Assembly: GCA_963970005.1 (NCBI GenBank)
Contig: CAXAMN010001192.1
Location: forward strand, 114,799-178,798
DNA from: Durusdinium trenchii
Taxonomy: Eukaryota > Sar > Dinophyceae > Suessiales > Symbiodiniaceae
DNA: 64,000 nt
Reading direction: 5' to 3'
Shown here: positions 11,673 to 25,565 of the stretch, one piece after another
How the letters are laid out: every line of letters starts with the position of its first letter
Position numbering within the stretch: the stretch's first letter is position 1
The notes under the pieces: model-generated
What the model was told of the DNA's origin: nothing
The model's input: only the letters and a program-made list of their open reading frames with translations
The model's database searches: none
Translations under genes and position numbers: made by a program

Positions 11673-14600
11673 TGAATACACACCTACCCGGTCTTCTTAA
11701 ACATAGAATAAATTGTTTTCCATGTTTTTCCCTATCAGGGTGGGCTGATTCGAGGTTCTATCGTAATGTCCTCCACGGAGTAGCCAGGTGGCCTTGTAGT
11801 CTTTCTGGCACCAGCGTCGTGCGATGAACGATACTTGGTAGATGTTCTTGTTTTTTGATATTTCACAACCTATACCATAGAAGTCCAGAAATCCAGGTCC
11901 AGTCTCCTGTACCTCCTTCAGTAGTGTTCTATGACCACGTCCACGTCCAATGATGTACTGAGCTGTAGGGATCTTAGCACAAGACCTGGGACAAACCGTC
12001 AGATCTTAGGGCCAAATTGAGAGCTTCAGCAGATCGGAGGCGATCAGCGATCTTCAGAAATTCCACCCACTGGTCCGCCCAACAAAAGGATTGGGTGATA
12101 TTGGGTGACCTGTGTCCAGGTGGGTTGTGAGTCTTGAAGTGACTGCGCATCCGAAAGTGCTCCCGGGGTCTTCCAGAACCCAAAAAACGAACGGTCTTCC
12201 ATGAACACCGCGCGAGCATCCAGTGCCCCAGGGCCAAGTCTTCACGTTTTTTCCCCGCCGTTCGTTCGAGAAGGACACCGGGACCGTTCGAACAGTAGAT
12301 GATGTGAAGATGTGCTTTGCGTGCCGTGGTTTGGGGATCCTCAAGGTTGATCTTCTGTCGCGTAGGACTGTCCCATGGACTGACTTGTGAGTGGACATCT
12401 GGCAGTGGTTTTTGGGCCTTTCTTTTGAACCCCTTCAGAGTTTGCATGTGACATGGATTTGAAAAGGCTGCCAGCATCGCCATGCAGTGGCGTTTTCGTG
12501 TTTTGCCGATGAACTGCGAGGCCGTCTCCGCGTGCTTGAGGCCGGCCTGAGGGAACCACTCCTTGGGCGTCCAAGGGCGGATGGCGTGGTAAGGCAAGGG
12601 TGACAGGGTTCTAGGTACTTCAGAAGGCAGCAAAAACGACCTGACTTGGTCACCCAGACCGAATCATTTTCTGAGAAGAAGCATAAGTTTGAGTTTGGAG
12701 TTGGAAGACACCGTTGCACCATTCGAGATGCTAAACAGCTGTGTAGGGGAGGTGACATACAGTCGACCAAGGAAAAGGACTCTGTGGGAGAGACTTTGGC
12801 ACCTTTTGTATCCTTTTGTCGAAACCTTTCTTTGGTTTGCCAAGGGAAGAAGAAGGTGTGACGTTTCAGAGATGCTAGCAGGCATGTGTCCCTGCGAAAG
12901 TGCCTTACACATTCGCTGGGACCAAGAAACTCTGACATGGACAAGATTTGGAACCCCATGGATGTGGGTGGTAATTACACCTAAACAGACACAACAGTTG
13001 CAGCCTTCAGTTCAATCTCGCACGAAATCTCTTGCATGGAGGGGCGTAAACAAACTATTTAAACCGACGTGTTGTGCAGAGACTATGGGAAGGGTATGGA
13101 CATGTGAACGGCTTCCGTTCAAATTTCAACCATCGGCTTAGGCAGAGCCTCGCGGAAGCAGCTCCAAAGGTACACTCTCTAGAGCTCTTCATGGTAACCT
13201 GGATGGCATGGCCCTGAAATGATTTCCTATTTTTTCCTGAATACCAAGCAGGTGGTGAACTCACTTCCATGACGATTTCAGAGAGTGTGTACCCTTTGGT
13301 TTGTGTGGAGGAATTGCTCAGACTCGTCAACCCGAGAACGCAGCACTGATGCGAAGCCTGATCGAGTCCCAAGTTGGATCATTTGCGACCTTGAGAGAGG
13401 TGAGACATGTGGGTTCGATATACCATCCGATTGAGGAGAGTGCAGGGCCTTGAGGATCCAAGTGCACAGGGTATGAAGTCGAGGAGCGGATGTGATCGGC
13501 CAAGCAATCCTGCACGGAGGATGGGCCAGGATGAATGTCAAGGTTTCAGCATCAATTTGCGAGGATGTTCTCAAGCCATTCAGTTGTAGACCGACCCCAT
13601 CATTTAAAAAGATGTCTTAAGACGAGAACATGATCTCGGACCAGGCTTAGACGCCAAACCGGAGAGAGAATAGATCCTCTTCGATCTCAGACAGACGTCG
13701 CCGTTCTGACCGTGCACTCGACAACCCACTGACCGCGCACGTGTACGTGCTCCACAGTGCACGCTGGAGCACAACAGCACGCACAGAGTGTGCTCGTGAC
13801 AGTCACAGTTTCCATCATTATTTCAATAAGTTTACCCAGACACTCCATGGGACTGCCATATAGGCCGCCCCATTGACCCCTCAAACCCACCACCCCTGGC
13901 CGTTTTGAAGGCAGTCCGGACTGGCAGTCCCAGATGGCGGTCGTGTCTGGGTGGGCGGATGATCGATGATCCACGGGACGGTTGGCTCCGTTGGGCTCGG
14001 TGTTTCACATGAAAACCCGTCGGGGACCTCGGACACGGCCATTTTCGGACGTTCAATGCTGGCACCAACGCGCGTCGTTCGGCGCCTCGTTCGAAGAGGG
14101 CCCATCCAGTCAGAAAGAGAGTTTGTTTGCCCAGACGCGACCCTGGACCCTCCGTTCAGTAGGGGTCCGGACCCTCCTAAGTAGACCCTCAAATCCCTGA
14201 ATTTGAGGGACCAAGAGCTGTTTGGAGCCTCTGGGTCGATCCTTTAGAGTCGACATGTACAGGTTGAACAAGTTGAACGAGTCAGCATCGAGAACGGCTA
14301 TAACATGCAGTCACAGCTGTGTGGCTTTTTGTCGATCATGCATCGGTACGTAGTATTGTCCTAACATATTATCGATGTTGTAACATGTTAAACATTGTTA
14401 ATTGTTGTTTTTGCTGTTGGGTGCAAGGTTGGAACAACTATAAAGAACCCCTTTTTGCTGCACAACCGATGCATTGCATCGCATCACAACAAACACTATA
14501 TAGTGTATTTCAACCTGTTCAATCGAAACAACCACCGAGAGTACCACAGTAAACTTGGTCCCGGAAATGTGTTCTGAATGGTTATATATTCCTGTCTCCG

Positions 14601-17600
14601 CAACATTCTTATGTAGCATTATATGTCTATCAATCTACAAAGGTTCATAGTGATCTTGCATTATGATGAGACTAAATCCAATTGTAAACATATGATATCC
14701 AAAAGCAAACTGGTTGTCAATCTGTGCTAGTCTGACAACCATGTATATACAACCTCATAGCTAAATCAAATCAAACTTCAAAAGCGTAAACAAAAACACA
14801 CGCAAGATACAACATAGCACAACACCTCTTGCTTCCATCCACGTAATCACCCCAGACTCACCACAAAGTTTATCCGTGAATCTGTGAACGTGACCTTCTT
14901 TCGCTGGCCAGGTTGGCTGATGAGCACCGGATGCTGGTGGAGCCAGCCTGCGGCGCAGTCTCTCGGTTGAACCGTTTCAAACCAAAGAACGAACCACCCG
15001 ACGACGCGGCCAGGGACCTGTGGACCCGAACGGGTCTGGACTCCCGAATCAATCCCCCAGTGACCGACACCAAGATGGTACATATATAGCCTCTTATAGA
15101 GGTTAAGCCAGGGGTGTCCCAAAAACCCACCGGACTTGGAGGGTCCGGACTCCTGGTATAGGTGTTTTTTGTTCAACCAAAGAGCTGTTAGTTTGGAGCG
15201 TCTTGGAAAACGATCACAAGACTCCCTGCGCGACTCCGCGTTTTGAAAGGCCGACGGCCATCGGAGGAAGGAACTGACCGAACTTCTGAAGTCAGGACGG
15301 GAGAAAAGCTGCGCCAGGAAGTCCGACCTTTTGGTTGCTCCACTTGAAACGGATCCACCGGCTACCGACCTGGTTCCGTATGACTGGCCACCGACTCTTG
15401 AGGTGCCTACCATATGACCACAAATTTCTACCTCGACCTGGCTTGGTGCCAGTGGATCCATACAAAATGCCTTCAGTTAACATCACTTGATGGAGTCGGA
15501 GTGAGTTGAAGAGGTGATATAGTTCATAAAGTCCCACGAGTCCCAGTTTTCTTTGTTTTTTTTGCATGGAATCGCATGGGATTGGATGCAGGTTTGGACT
15601 GGAATGATTCTGGTGGCCTTGATTTCCGTATCAACAGCCAGAGAGTTGTTCTAAAATTGTTCTAATACTATAGACATTTGGTCCTACAGATGACTGTCAT
15701 ATATTCTCTAAAATCTGACCACAGGAGTGGCATCGGTCAGCGATTCTTCCACGGTTGCACCATTCTTCCGTCGAGACAGATAGCCGCTGGCTCGATGGGA
15801 TCGTCCCAGATGTGGAAGCTGTAGACATGTTTTTCGTGAATGGACAAATATGTGCATGGGCATATTTGATCCAGCCATATGAAATTTGGGTCAAGTGAAT
15901 TCAACTGGCAATATTTTCTGTGAATGCAGCCATTTAGGTCAATTGTGTCAAGAGTATGTGGAGTGAATCATGGTGAATCTGTTTCAATCATAATGGCTAT
16001 AGTGACTGGTAGGATTTCACATAGAAAGTCTTGGAATCATCTTCGGCTCCACGAGTTGGTTAGCTCGTCAAGTTTGAAATGGTGAGGATCACATTTCTTA
16101 CAATCAACCTGTTGGTCTTCCGTCTTCTCTAGTTCTGGACCTATCCCAAAAATGGGGGTCACCATATACTCACCGTGTTCTTTGTCTTCATGTTCTTGAA
16201 CCCCCCCCCCCCCGCTTTTCTCGGTTGGTCACTGACCAACCTGGTTCATTTCAAGGCCATTGCCGCGGTGACCGAGAAGTCTCCTGCACTGGAGGGCATG
16301 AAGCGTGTGGTGCTTCAACTCTGTGGTGGAGTGCCTTGACGTGAGACGATGTGTGCCGTGTCAAGCTCGCGTGACAGGCGGAAAGCTGGGCCTCCGCCGA
16401 TGTTGGGAGGTCATTGGTGGAAAGTAGAAACATGTAGAAACCTACTTGAGCATACTTGAGCGAATTATTGGGGATATTGGGAACATAGAACATTTACAAT
16501 TCCGACAAATGCTATATGAATCGACTTTTGAAGGTGGGGGGGGAGTTTTTTGGTTTTCTTCGCACCGTGCACCACTCCATGTCGGCCAACACCACTTCCT
16601 TTTTCGGTATTGAGCCAATCTTGACTCCGCAGACTCAGGCTCATTCATAACAGTAAAAAACAATCACTTGACAGTATAAAAAGCACCAAACACTGCCATC
16701 GATTCTGCCCCGAACTTGCAGGACCAGATCGTTTCCAGAAGGCTAGAGATGTTTTGAGTGAGAGGCACTCGGCCAACGTGGAGAAGAGGAAAACGGAATG
16801 CAAGTCTGACAAGGTGAAACCTGAGAGTCTTACAAGGTGAAACGTAGAGCCCAAGCGCTTCATGAATGAGAAACCAAAGCGCTTCAGACAATAAGACAGC
16901 TAAGAAGAAGAGTGTTTAAGACTGATAAGACCGTCCTTCTCAGACAAGTTCGCATCATTTGCATACTGTGCACCACATAGGATTAGCAAAGTAGTAATCA
17001 TCGTATCGCACTGTTCTGCATTAAGCACCTAAGCATACAACTGGCAGTGGCAAAATCATCATCGTTGCCGGCAGACATCAATGAAAGCCGCCACAGCAGC
17101 AATTTTGACTGCGGCACTGCGGGTGCACGGAATGCAGCAAATGCAGAACTGCGGCACAACAAACCTCCAAAGACATGAGACGATTTTGTGGGAATCCCTG
17201 GAAACGATCTTCTGAATTGCTCCAAGCAGGACAAGAAACAGACGTGTTTTGGCTGACAATCCACTTCTGAATTGAACATCCTTTAACTTTCTTTTTTCGC
17301 AACAGTATACCCAACCCATGCAAAAGTTATCGATCCATGACACAATAATTGAACTATATAATCTTTCTCCAAAGGCGCGCGTGCCTTCTTTTGTTTCTCC
17401 TACTCGCCGAGGCAGTGATCAGCCGATCGCAGCTGAATGGCTATGCCGAACAGTTTGGTTTGGTCTAGGAAAAGAGTGTTTTGCTTTTTCCTGCCTGCGC
17501 ATGAAGGGTGTGGAGGATGGCAAGATGGGAAGGGCGGGCGAGCCGCAAGATGTGTATGTTTGCATCCCAGCGACCTCCAAAGCTTGCTCGCTTTCTACGC

Positions 17601-20365
17601 CAGGGAAGATACGTGGTGCATACGTTTACGGTTTCGTATATTTGCGTGGCCCAGGGCCACTCAAGAGATGTTTCGTGGTTGGCACCAAAGAAAAACACAA
17701 CGCGTCGCATTGTGGGAACAGACCCATTGTTGTTGTGGGAACAGACCATCGGTGGCGAGGTTCCACCCTCCTGTTTCGGTCCCTAAGCGGCGCCTGATCG
17801 TCCCACGGAAGCCCGGACGAACCGGGACGCACCGGGACGAACGCTTCGTGGTGTCGCTGCCGTCGCTGCATACTATGGTGCCCACATCCCAGGTGATCCT
17901 CAGTGAGTGAGAAACCCGTAAGTTAGGCCAAGTTAGGCCAGATTGGATGGTGGTCGAACTGCTTGGTGAACAACAGGGAAACACAGAGTCCATGGGTGAC
18001 CCACAGGGCTTGGAAGTTGTGATCAACTGTGGCACCTGTGGGCTCGCCTGTGGTTTTGGCCCAGCAACCCAAGATGGCATGGTGAAGCCTGTGGTTCTTG
18101 GTCGAACTCGACGCTTCACACGTGGGGAGGCTTCCAGGCGAGCCTTGCCAGGAAGCAAGGCCGGTGAAGTGGGAAGCCTGAAAAGCAGTTGATGGATGGT
18201 GAATTGAAACCCTTCGACCAATAGAGGACCAATGGCACAATGCCCCATAGTTTATATGGACCCCATATGCATATAAAAACAAGAAATGTTTGGGAAATGC
18301 ATTGGAAATGCAAGTTGACCTCATGTCCTATCACACTTCCGAACCTGTTTGTGCCCATCTACTCTGAAACCAGCCAGCCACTAAGTGCTACCGGCCCAGT
18401 TTCTTCACGATTCGTGACCGGATTTGAACTCGACCCAGTGACCCTCAAACCAGGCCGTTCGTGACCTCCAATTACCAAAAAGGGGATCGCGTAGGGTACC
18501 CGAAGTACCCGGGGGGGTGAAGAAATGTACGGATGGTAGGACCAACTACCGCGCCGAGAGTGTAGGTCGGTAGAGGAGTTTACGACCTCGGGCCAAGCCG
18601 TTTGGTGTGGGTCCTCAAACACCTTCAATCTGGAGGGGACATTTTAGGTATCAAGTGGCATATAAATGCAAATAAGGCTCCTCAATAATGATTTATTGTT
18701 TCGAAAACCATAGTGATTCTTGTCCAATAACTTCAGGGGGAGGTGAGTGGTTCACCTACGGTTTTCACCGTTGTCGTGGTTGGCTCCCTCCAAGGGGATC
18801 TGCAGGTGAGGTACCATGGACTGTAGCCCCTTTGGTTCATAAGGGATTTGCGTATTAACCAACAGGCAAGTGCTCTCATCAGTTGTTTGTATATGGTATG
18901 GTGTAGGTTTTAGTGGTTTAGTGGAAAGACTTGGCGAGAAATCATCATTACATATGGACTGGGGACTTGCTCTGGATGTGTTGGGAAGAAGTTTACAGCC
19001 TCGAGCCCTTTTGATCCCTCTACGATGAATCGTCTGCAGGTGCAGGTTTTAGATGGTATGCAGTAACCCGTTCAAGTTTGGAACTCTGAGCCCCCAACAC
19101 GAGTTTACTCTTCATGAAAGAAACGATTGTGCCACCAGCGGATGTTACAACAAGCCTAGTCATCTCTAGTCATTCTGCTATCCATCTTTGAGATAAGTTC
19201 GCCTGTTCTCATGGGCCCAGGGGTTCACTTCCAGCCGTCTCGCAGGACTTGCTGGAACGCCTGAGTGCCGGGAAGCCCAAACCTCTTTGGTGCAAACCCT
19301 GGCCTCGTTTCTCTTTGTGTGATCCAAATTCTTCAGCGTCTCACCAGCTTCGGTTCAAGTTGATTGGCGTTTTCAAATTGATCCACCAGCAGCTTTGAGG
19401 GATAAATATGATTGAGAAGATTTAAGAAGGCACATATACACCAATTGCTACTATACTTTGCTGTAAAGATACACTTATGCTAGTATCAAGCTACTTGCTC
19501 ACCAATGAAGAGACGCCCCTTCGTCGGCCCCTTCGTCGGCCCCTCGTGTGTGGAGTGTATGTCTTGCGTCGCAAAGAACCGTTACACAGGGCATCCAGGC
19601 AATCCAGAATGCAAGGAAACAGGTGCTTTTGAGGACACAAGATGCTTCTCTCGCAGCTTGCGCGCAGATTTGGAGCGCACAGATCAAGCTCTAAGATGTG
19701 TTTTCTTAATGTGCGAAGCACGTCTGTCAAAGAACCTTCCCAACACTGTCAAGGTACAAGTTCCAAAGTCATGTTTAAAAAGAAGCACACACACCATAAA
19801 CAAAGTACATCTCATCACATGTCATGTTTGATTGCTGAATAATGAGGCAATCATACAATCTCATCAACAAACACATATACTTGTGATGCTCGTTCACATG
19901 TTTGGGCTTGGAGTTGGTTGGGCAAATAAACAAACACACAACATAATATATCATATAATTAAGTAGAATTTTTGGAGATGATCACCGTGGAGAGAACATC
20001 GGTCTTTACGATCTTTACTAACCATCATCCACTGGACTATACCCAAACAAACAGAATATAAGAGTAGAAGGACATATATATATATATACCACCTAGAACC
20101 TGAATAACCTCTAGTTTGGACCACCAACCACCCAAAATATCGCCTTTTCATATCACAACAGGGGTCAGTTGGGTTCCAGGTATATATACCTTTTGTTACA
20201 GTTATATAGGATATATACACCCATCATGGTACACTCCTGGCATAGACCCAATCATACACGAATGGGGACCGAGGCTCAGCTGGACGTCGCTGCGCGGGTG
20301 CAGCCTGGAGCACCCAGAGTCGGTGATTCGTTGGTGGACTTGAAGGATATCCCAAAAAGTGTCGT
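11673..20365. other. Long gene-poor stretch
   Basis: No coding exon could be supported over about 8.7 kb. It holds a relative of the 5,926-6,044 foldback at about 13,840-13,945; a ~54-bp dispersed repeat (ctgaataccaagcaggt...) at 13,238-13,292 with a second copy at about 50,049-50,103; a C13-14 homopolymer starting at 16,201; a short direct repeat of gtgggaacagacc near 17,713-17,750; and a ccccttcgtcgg tandem repeat at about 19,516-19,544. ORFs of 150-220 codons here overlap open antisense frames and show no family features. Confidence 0.5.
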
Positions 20366-20497
20366 TAAGATACAGTGGTTTCAGAGGACCAATGGCACTG
20401 GCACCCCAAGATGTCCTGAACAGATGGGGGTTTCATATGTTAACCACCGACATCTTAGGGGTCTTTGCCATTGGTCCTCTGAAAGCACTGTATCTTA
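20366..20497. mobile_element. Foldback element with ~49-nt imperfect arms
   Basis: The left arm 20366-20415 (taagatacagtggtttcag...) is inverted at 20449-20497 (...gcactgtatctta) with a few mismatches, around a 33-nt loop. Related fragments with 'ccattggtcctctgaaag' or its complement occur near 9,700 and 18,220, indicating a dispersed family. Confidence 0.75.
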
Positions 20498-23224
20498 AGC
20501 CAGCAAGAAAAGCTACCTGAGTCGTGATTCTTGATTTCACTTGAAGAACTTTTGGAAGGGTTCACCTCAGCAATAGATATGCACATGGAATATAGAAGTC
20601 CTATATAGTCTTATATACTGGATGGGCTCAACCCGGTAACCCACCAAATAACCAAACAAGAACATGTGGAAAACTGTTACCCTTTTGTTGTTCAGGGATA
20701 CTGAGGAAGTCAGTGTTTAGGGATACATGCTTCGAATGTTGATGGGCTCGAAGTTGCATTTGATATATTTATTTATATAGAACTTCTGGAAGGAACTATG
20801 GGAAACATGTTTTTCTTCCAACCCGTTTGGCCCATTCGAAGGTCATCGCTTGAATACTTCGATCGCCCGAGAGAACCTCGATCGCTCCCGGTGCCTGCGT
20901 GGATCCTCTAAGTTTGGTTAACATGTGTGGTTTCCACCTGGTTTCTGGTCGGAGTCCAACATCCAAGGTGGAAAGGTTTTGTTTCCAAGGTCCAGTTGAT
21001 CTGCTTGTGTTGTTTCCAACATCAAGGTTTTTCCAAGGTCCAGTCTGATCCAATGGCCCATTCCGCTGGAGATGTTGTTTTTCTCCGCAGGGGTGCCGCC
21101 GGGAGTTGTGTTGGGTTGGGTGGTTGGAACCCGGTTTGAGGTCCCTCACGTGGCAAGAAAATCTAGTACCAGAACCACTGGATTAGGCCAAAATTATTGC
21201 GTTTTGTTTCCCTGAACCTGGTATCATTTCCTTGTCTTTTTGCACAAGTATTGATGTATCAAGAGACTCAAACATGTTTTTGTTTTTCTCTTTTCTGAGT
21301 GCCCTTGCTTTGTCATGGAATATTATATGTTGTTCGCTGTTAGGTGTTTCTTCTGCAAAACAGGGCAATTGCTCAACCACTAGGTTTTAAAAACCAATTA
21401 AACAAAAACAACATGATGTGTCAGATATTCACCAGCGATGTTTCAAGGCTTTTGACAAATATGACTAGACACAACATGACATCCGGACGGGAGCTTCCGC
21501 TCCTCCAGGTTGCCCTTGCAGCGGGAGATGGATTTGCTCATCCTCGACCCGCAGCCAGATCCAAGGGTCGCAGGTATGAAGATGTGACGATGGGTATTGG
21601 ATCTGAGTGGATCCATGTCAATTTGCACTTGTGGTTTGCAAGGCCTCAAGCCTAGATTTAACAAAGTATTTGGTATTTGATGACAGTGTAAAGCCTCCTT
21701 AGCAAGAAGAGATAGAGACTAAGTAGTCATTTTCAGAGTAGATTGCAGCAAAAAGTGAGAGATGATACGGCATCCAAATACAATCAGTGGTGTTTCATGC
21801 CATCAACTCTGAAGTCTATATTGATCTATACGACTATATTGTATATGGCCAATAAATTTAATCATGTGTTCACCTTTTAGATCGTGTTGCCTCCAGCAAA
21901 TAGGGCTTCCAACTAACTTCTGAGAGACGATACAACCATCCTGGAGCAGATGGAATATGCACCCATCGGGAAAAACATAAACAACATGATACCCGTTTCC
22001 AATTGACTATTCTTTGTGAAGGGTTTTGGGGGGGTCTACCTGCAGATTTGCCGTTGTTGGCCTCGTGGTTGTTCTTGCTTGTGCAGCTCAGGCACGTCTC
22101 AGAGCGGTGGCGCTCGAGGGCCAAGGAAGAACGGCCCGGGATCCGAAGTGGAGAAGACCGGCTCTGGATCGGGTGGTGGGGTGAAATGTCTTTGGAGGAG
22201 GGTGGGATCGGGTTGAGGGCGAGCTGGCCTGTCATCTCTGAGATTGGCCGTGGCCATGCTGTTGGTTACTGTTTGCTGGCCTGGTTGGAGAGGTTTGTTC
22301 TTTTCCTTTGAGCCGGATACGTTTACACACACATGTTGAAAGAAGAGATTCAGATCGTGATGCCAGACAGATGGTTTCAACGTGGTTTGCGGTTTTTCCC
22401 TCATGTGGGCTTCCGGCTTTTTCAACTCATGCCTCATTTTTGAACCGGTTAAACAACATCGTGTTCACCACTGTTTGTAATTTCCATCACGCCCAGTTGG
22501 TTGCTCTTAAACACAAACTACAATCGCAATGAATTGGGTAGTGATTTGCGCTGGGGATTTTTCCTTTGGCCTTCCTTATTTGATGTGTGTCATGCGTAAC
22601 ACCGAGCTCGGCACACTGAGCTCGGCATAGTAAAATCATGTGATCTTTCGATATATAATATATACCTGCAACCTCCTAATGCTTACTTTTTTCAGTTGTT
22701 TCAAGCAAAACTGCTTTTTTAGATCAGGAACTAATATTTTTGCTTGGCGGCGTTTCTCGAGATTTCAGTTTTTTTTCCATTTCTCCAAGGCTGAATGAAC
22801 CATGGTTATCTCTGCCGTCCAGCAACATCTTTGTGTGGACAAAGGTTTGCGCGGCCAGCCTTTTTATCTTTTATCACATCGTTGATCGATCAAGAGAGTG
22901 ACATCATGTCACCAGGCCAACCCAGGAGGTCTACTTCACTGGTTGCACAACTTCAAGTGTTGATGGTACACACTCTCACAAGTGATCATCACATCAAGAC
23001 TCTTTTGACATCTTTTGACCTCCTTTTCAAAGCTTGGAGCTATCCGGCGCCGGTCAGCGCATGGCCTGGCCATCGGTGATGAGATTTTGTGCCCCTTCTG
23101 ACGTTTCTTTGCATGCTTCAATCAAAAAACCTAGTCGAGTAGAGAGAGTAGAGTTGATGCAGTACTGTGCCATGCTGCATGCTCTCCAGTGCTTGTGTCT
23201 GAGAAACTTCAATCAAAGAAGACT
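20498..23224. other. Gene-poor stretch upstream of gene A
   Basis: No clear gene. From about 22,800 on, short open segments on the plus strand could be 5' exons or 5' UTR of gene A, but I could not fix any splice chain there. Confidence 0.45.
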
Positions 23225-25565
23225 TTTGGGCTCTGTACTTCCTGTCTAGTTTCTGTTGGGTTCATGTCGGTCGCTCCAGTGCTGTCTCCCGAATCCCAGC
23301 CTCTACCAAATGTGTGGGAAGATCCACGCCTGGGCAAGGGCACTCTTGCTACTCTTTTGGAGCAGCAGCCGGCACTTCGACAGCGGATGCATGACCAAGA
23401 GAACCCGCATGTCACACGCTGGCTTACCAAAGATGCCACTGGTGTTGCATCAGTCCGTGCGATGGCCTTGAACCCTACCCTGTTGGAGCTGGTGGCAGAG
23501 TGGTATTGCTCAGTCCAACCAAATCCCAAAGCACTTTGTCTCAGCGTTATTCGGAGGGAGGTGGGAGGTGGTTCAAAAAATGGAGCCCTCAAGTGTATAT
23601 GTGGGTGTGTTTAAGAAAAGGTTAGACGTAATAATGAGTTCAAGTTCAAGTTGATGAGACCCCTGCTACAGGTTGCACTGTTCAGGGAGCTTTGCGGAAA
23701 GCCTGCTGATGCAGTCCATACTCACATGGATGCCCAGGGCATCAAAAAGCTCTTTTCACATGGCATTCGTCGGTTCTTAGCTCGCACATCGTCCAGGGAC
23801 GCTCAGCCGTACTTTGTTGTTTCCTTTTATGTGTTGTTGTGTTTTTCCCCAAACAGTTTACTGTTGGGGTTCTATCTTAGAAAGAAAAGNNNNNNNNNNC
23901 GAATCTGAATCGTTTTGAAGCTGTTTGGGGTCTATGCTTGTATAATGTGAACGACTGACCATGGCCTTCAAAACTCTTCAGACACTGAGGCAGCGGATTG
24001 AGGCAGTTAAGAAGCACTGCCGGACCCAGCCAGAAAAACTTATGAGGCCATGTTGATCGCCCTAGAAGAGAGATCTAGAGACTTCTTTTCCACTGTCTGT
24101 TGGACAGCAAAAGTCTTTGATGAACGGTGTGGCCCAGCATGAACAACATTAAACACATAAAGCTCAAAGAAATAAACTTGTTCGACCCGAGCTGTTTAAA
24201 ATATATTATTTTTTGAAGTGAAATCCAAACCAGCCCTGTGCGTAGGCGTGACACCTACCAGAAGATTATGCTCTACTATGTTGAAACGGCTGTCAAGGGC
24301 ACCTTCAAGTCACTAGGTTGCAACACAACCTGACCTATAACAATTCATCCTGAACTAGCTAACTGTTCTAAGGCGAGCTTCTTCGATTCAAGTCAACCAG
24401 CGAGCACGTCTTCAGATTGAGGGCCTTGCGATGCCGCTCAGTCTGGATGGTGCCCCAGGACATACACCAGCTTGCGGCGACAGCGCAGGCCTAGCAATGT
24501 GTTCGAGACCCGTGCCATAAGATTTAAGCAATTAAACTTCTGCAGGCGATGTACACGTGGAGGATTTGACCAAGGACGAGGGCGTGGAGGATCAGGCTGG
24601 GAAGCTCCGCAAGAAGCTGGGCATTCCAGAGCTTGACCCAGACGCCCTACCTAGTGCAAACTTGAACAAATACTTGCACCTCAACTTCAACCGGTCTAGC
24701 TCCAATTTAATGGAATGGTGGCAGAATGTGAGAAGGAATGAACAAATTGTGGCAATACAATAACAGATCGATAAGTCCATGTACGCTGTGATTATTCTAA
24801 GGCAAGCGCTTGCGAAGCGCATCTCAACCACAGCTACGATGGCGGACAAGTTTCGGGACGCACAGAAACAGACAGATGTCCAGCAACGGCTGGTTCCCCA
24901 GAACATGGTTGAGCTTTGAATTACGTTCACAAAATCAATCTTGAGTATGTCAGAGTCTGAGGCTTGGAAAAGCCCTCAGGGATTCGGTGACTGACCTGGA
25001 GACAGTACACACGGATCTTGCCAAGGAATACTCGGCAGGTGTTGTGAAAGGCTTCACAAAGGAGTGCCTAGCCTAAAGCTTTCAACCTGGACATGCTTTA
25101 TCGTTTCGATTGCGGGCTTGAGTAGCCAGACTTTAGACTTTAGACTGTATACTGCTGCGCATCGTGAATCGTAAACGTCTTGCCTGCTCCCAGGGATGAA
25201 TGCCGGCTGAAGACCTTGATTGACAATGCGCACGAAAAGCTCTGGCCCAAGAGTCTTTGTGACACTGAGTTCTCTCTGCGGCTGATTCTAACTCTACGCA
25301 TACAAGTATTTTGAAGATCTAAGGGCATCGAACAGCCTTTCTTTGGAAGCTCGAGCAAGGCTTGCTTGAAGTTTCAATTCTTTCATCCTTGCTGCAAGCT
25401 ACTTTTCGCAGGCCCTTTGTGCCGAAGGCTGGGAAGGATAGTAAAAGTGCCAAGGCTCCCAAAAGGAATGCTAAGTCCAAGGCAAAGCCCACCGGCAGGG
25501 GCAAAGCCAAAGCTGCCAAGGTGGAGTCGCCTGAGTCTGCTCCCAAGCGGAAGCGTGGTAAGTAG
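23225..25565 (+). CDS. Gene A: multi-exon gene with helical/coiled-coil segments and Lys-rich tail, unknown function
   Basis: Not a family I can name. A series of short open segments with protein-like composition runs on the plus strand: about 23,290-23,500 (PNVWEDPRLGKGTLATLL, then a helical stretch containing NPHVTRWLTKDATG); 23,672-23,810 (VALFRELCGKPADAVHTHMD...); 23,961-24,140 (MAFKTLQTLRQRIEAVKKH, then a +/-1 frame change into TYEAMLIALEERSRDFF); about 24,375-24,495 (ELLRFKSTSEHVFRLRALRC); 24,545-24,760 (VEDLTKDEGVEDQAGKLRKK...); about 24,800-24,915; 24,965-25,075 (ALRDSVTDLETVHTDLAKEY); 25,193-25,300 (RDECRLKTLIDNAHEKLWPK); and a final exon at about 25,411-25,565 rich in Lys/Ala/Pro, ending in PKRKRGK and a stop. 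The tail looks like a nuclear localisation/DNA-binding tail. It resembles gene D in layout (helical segments, then a Lys-rich C-terminus) and is likewise followed on the same strand by a gene of the B/E family. The frame change near 24,000 and splice phases I could not reconcile suggest it may be decaying. The N gap at 23,890 lies in an intron or between exons. Confidence 0.5.
23890..23899. other. Assembly gap (10 N)
   Basis: Ten unresolved bases within gene A; probably a placeholder of unknown true length. Confidence 0.95.

Noticed and set aside
11974..12959. Long minus-strand ORFs (219 and 174 codons)
   Set aside because: They overlap each other and a plus-strand ORF, with no domain-like blocks or splice-consistent continuation; probably chance open frames in GC-moderate DNA.
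17661..18248. 195-codon minus-strand ORF
   Set aside because: Several overlapping ORFs in four frames here; the protein contains a translated direct repeat and no family motif.
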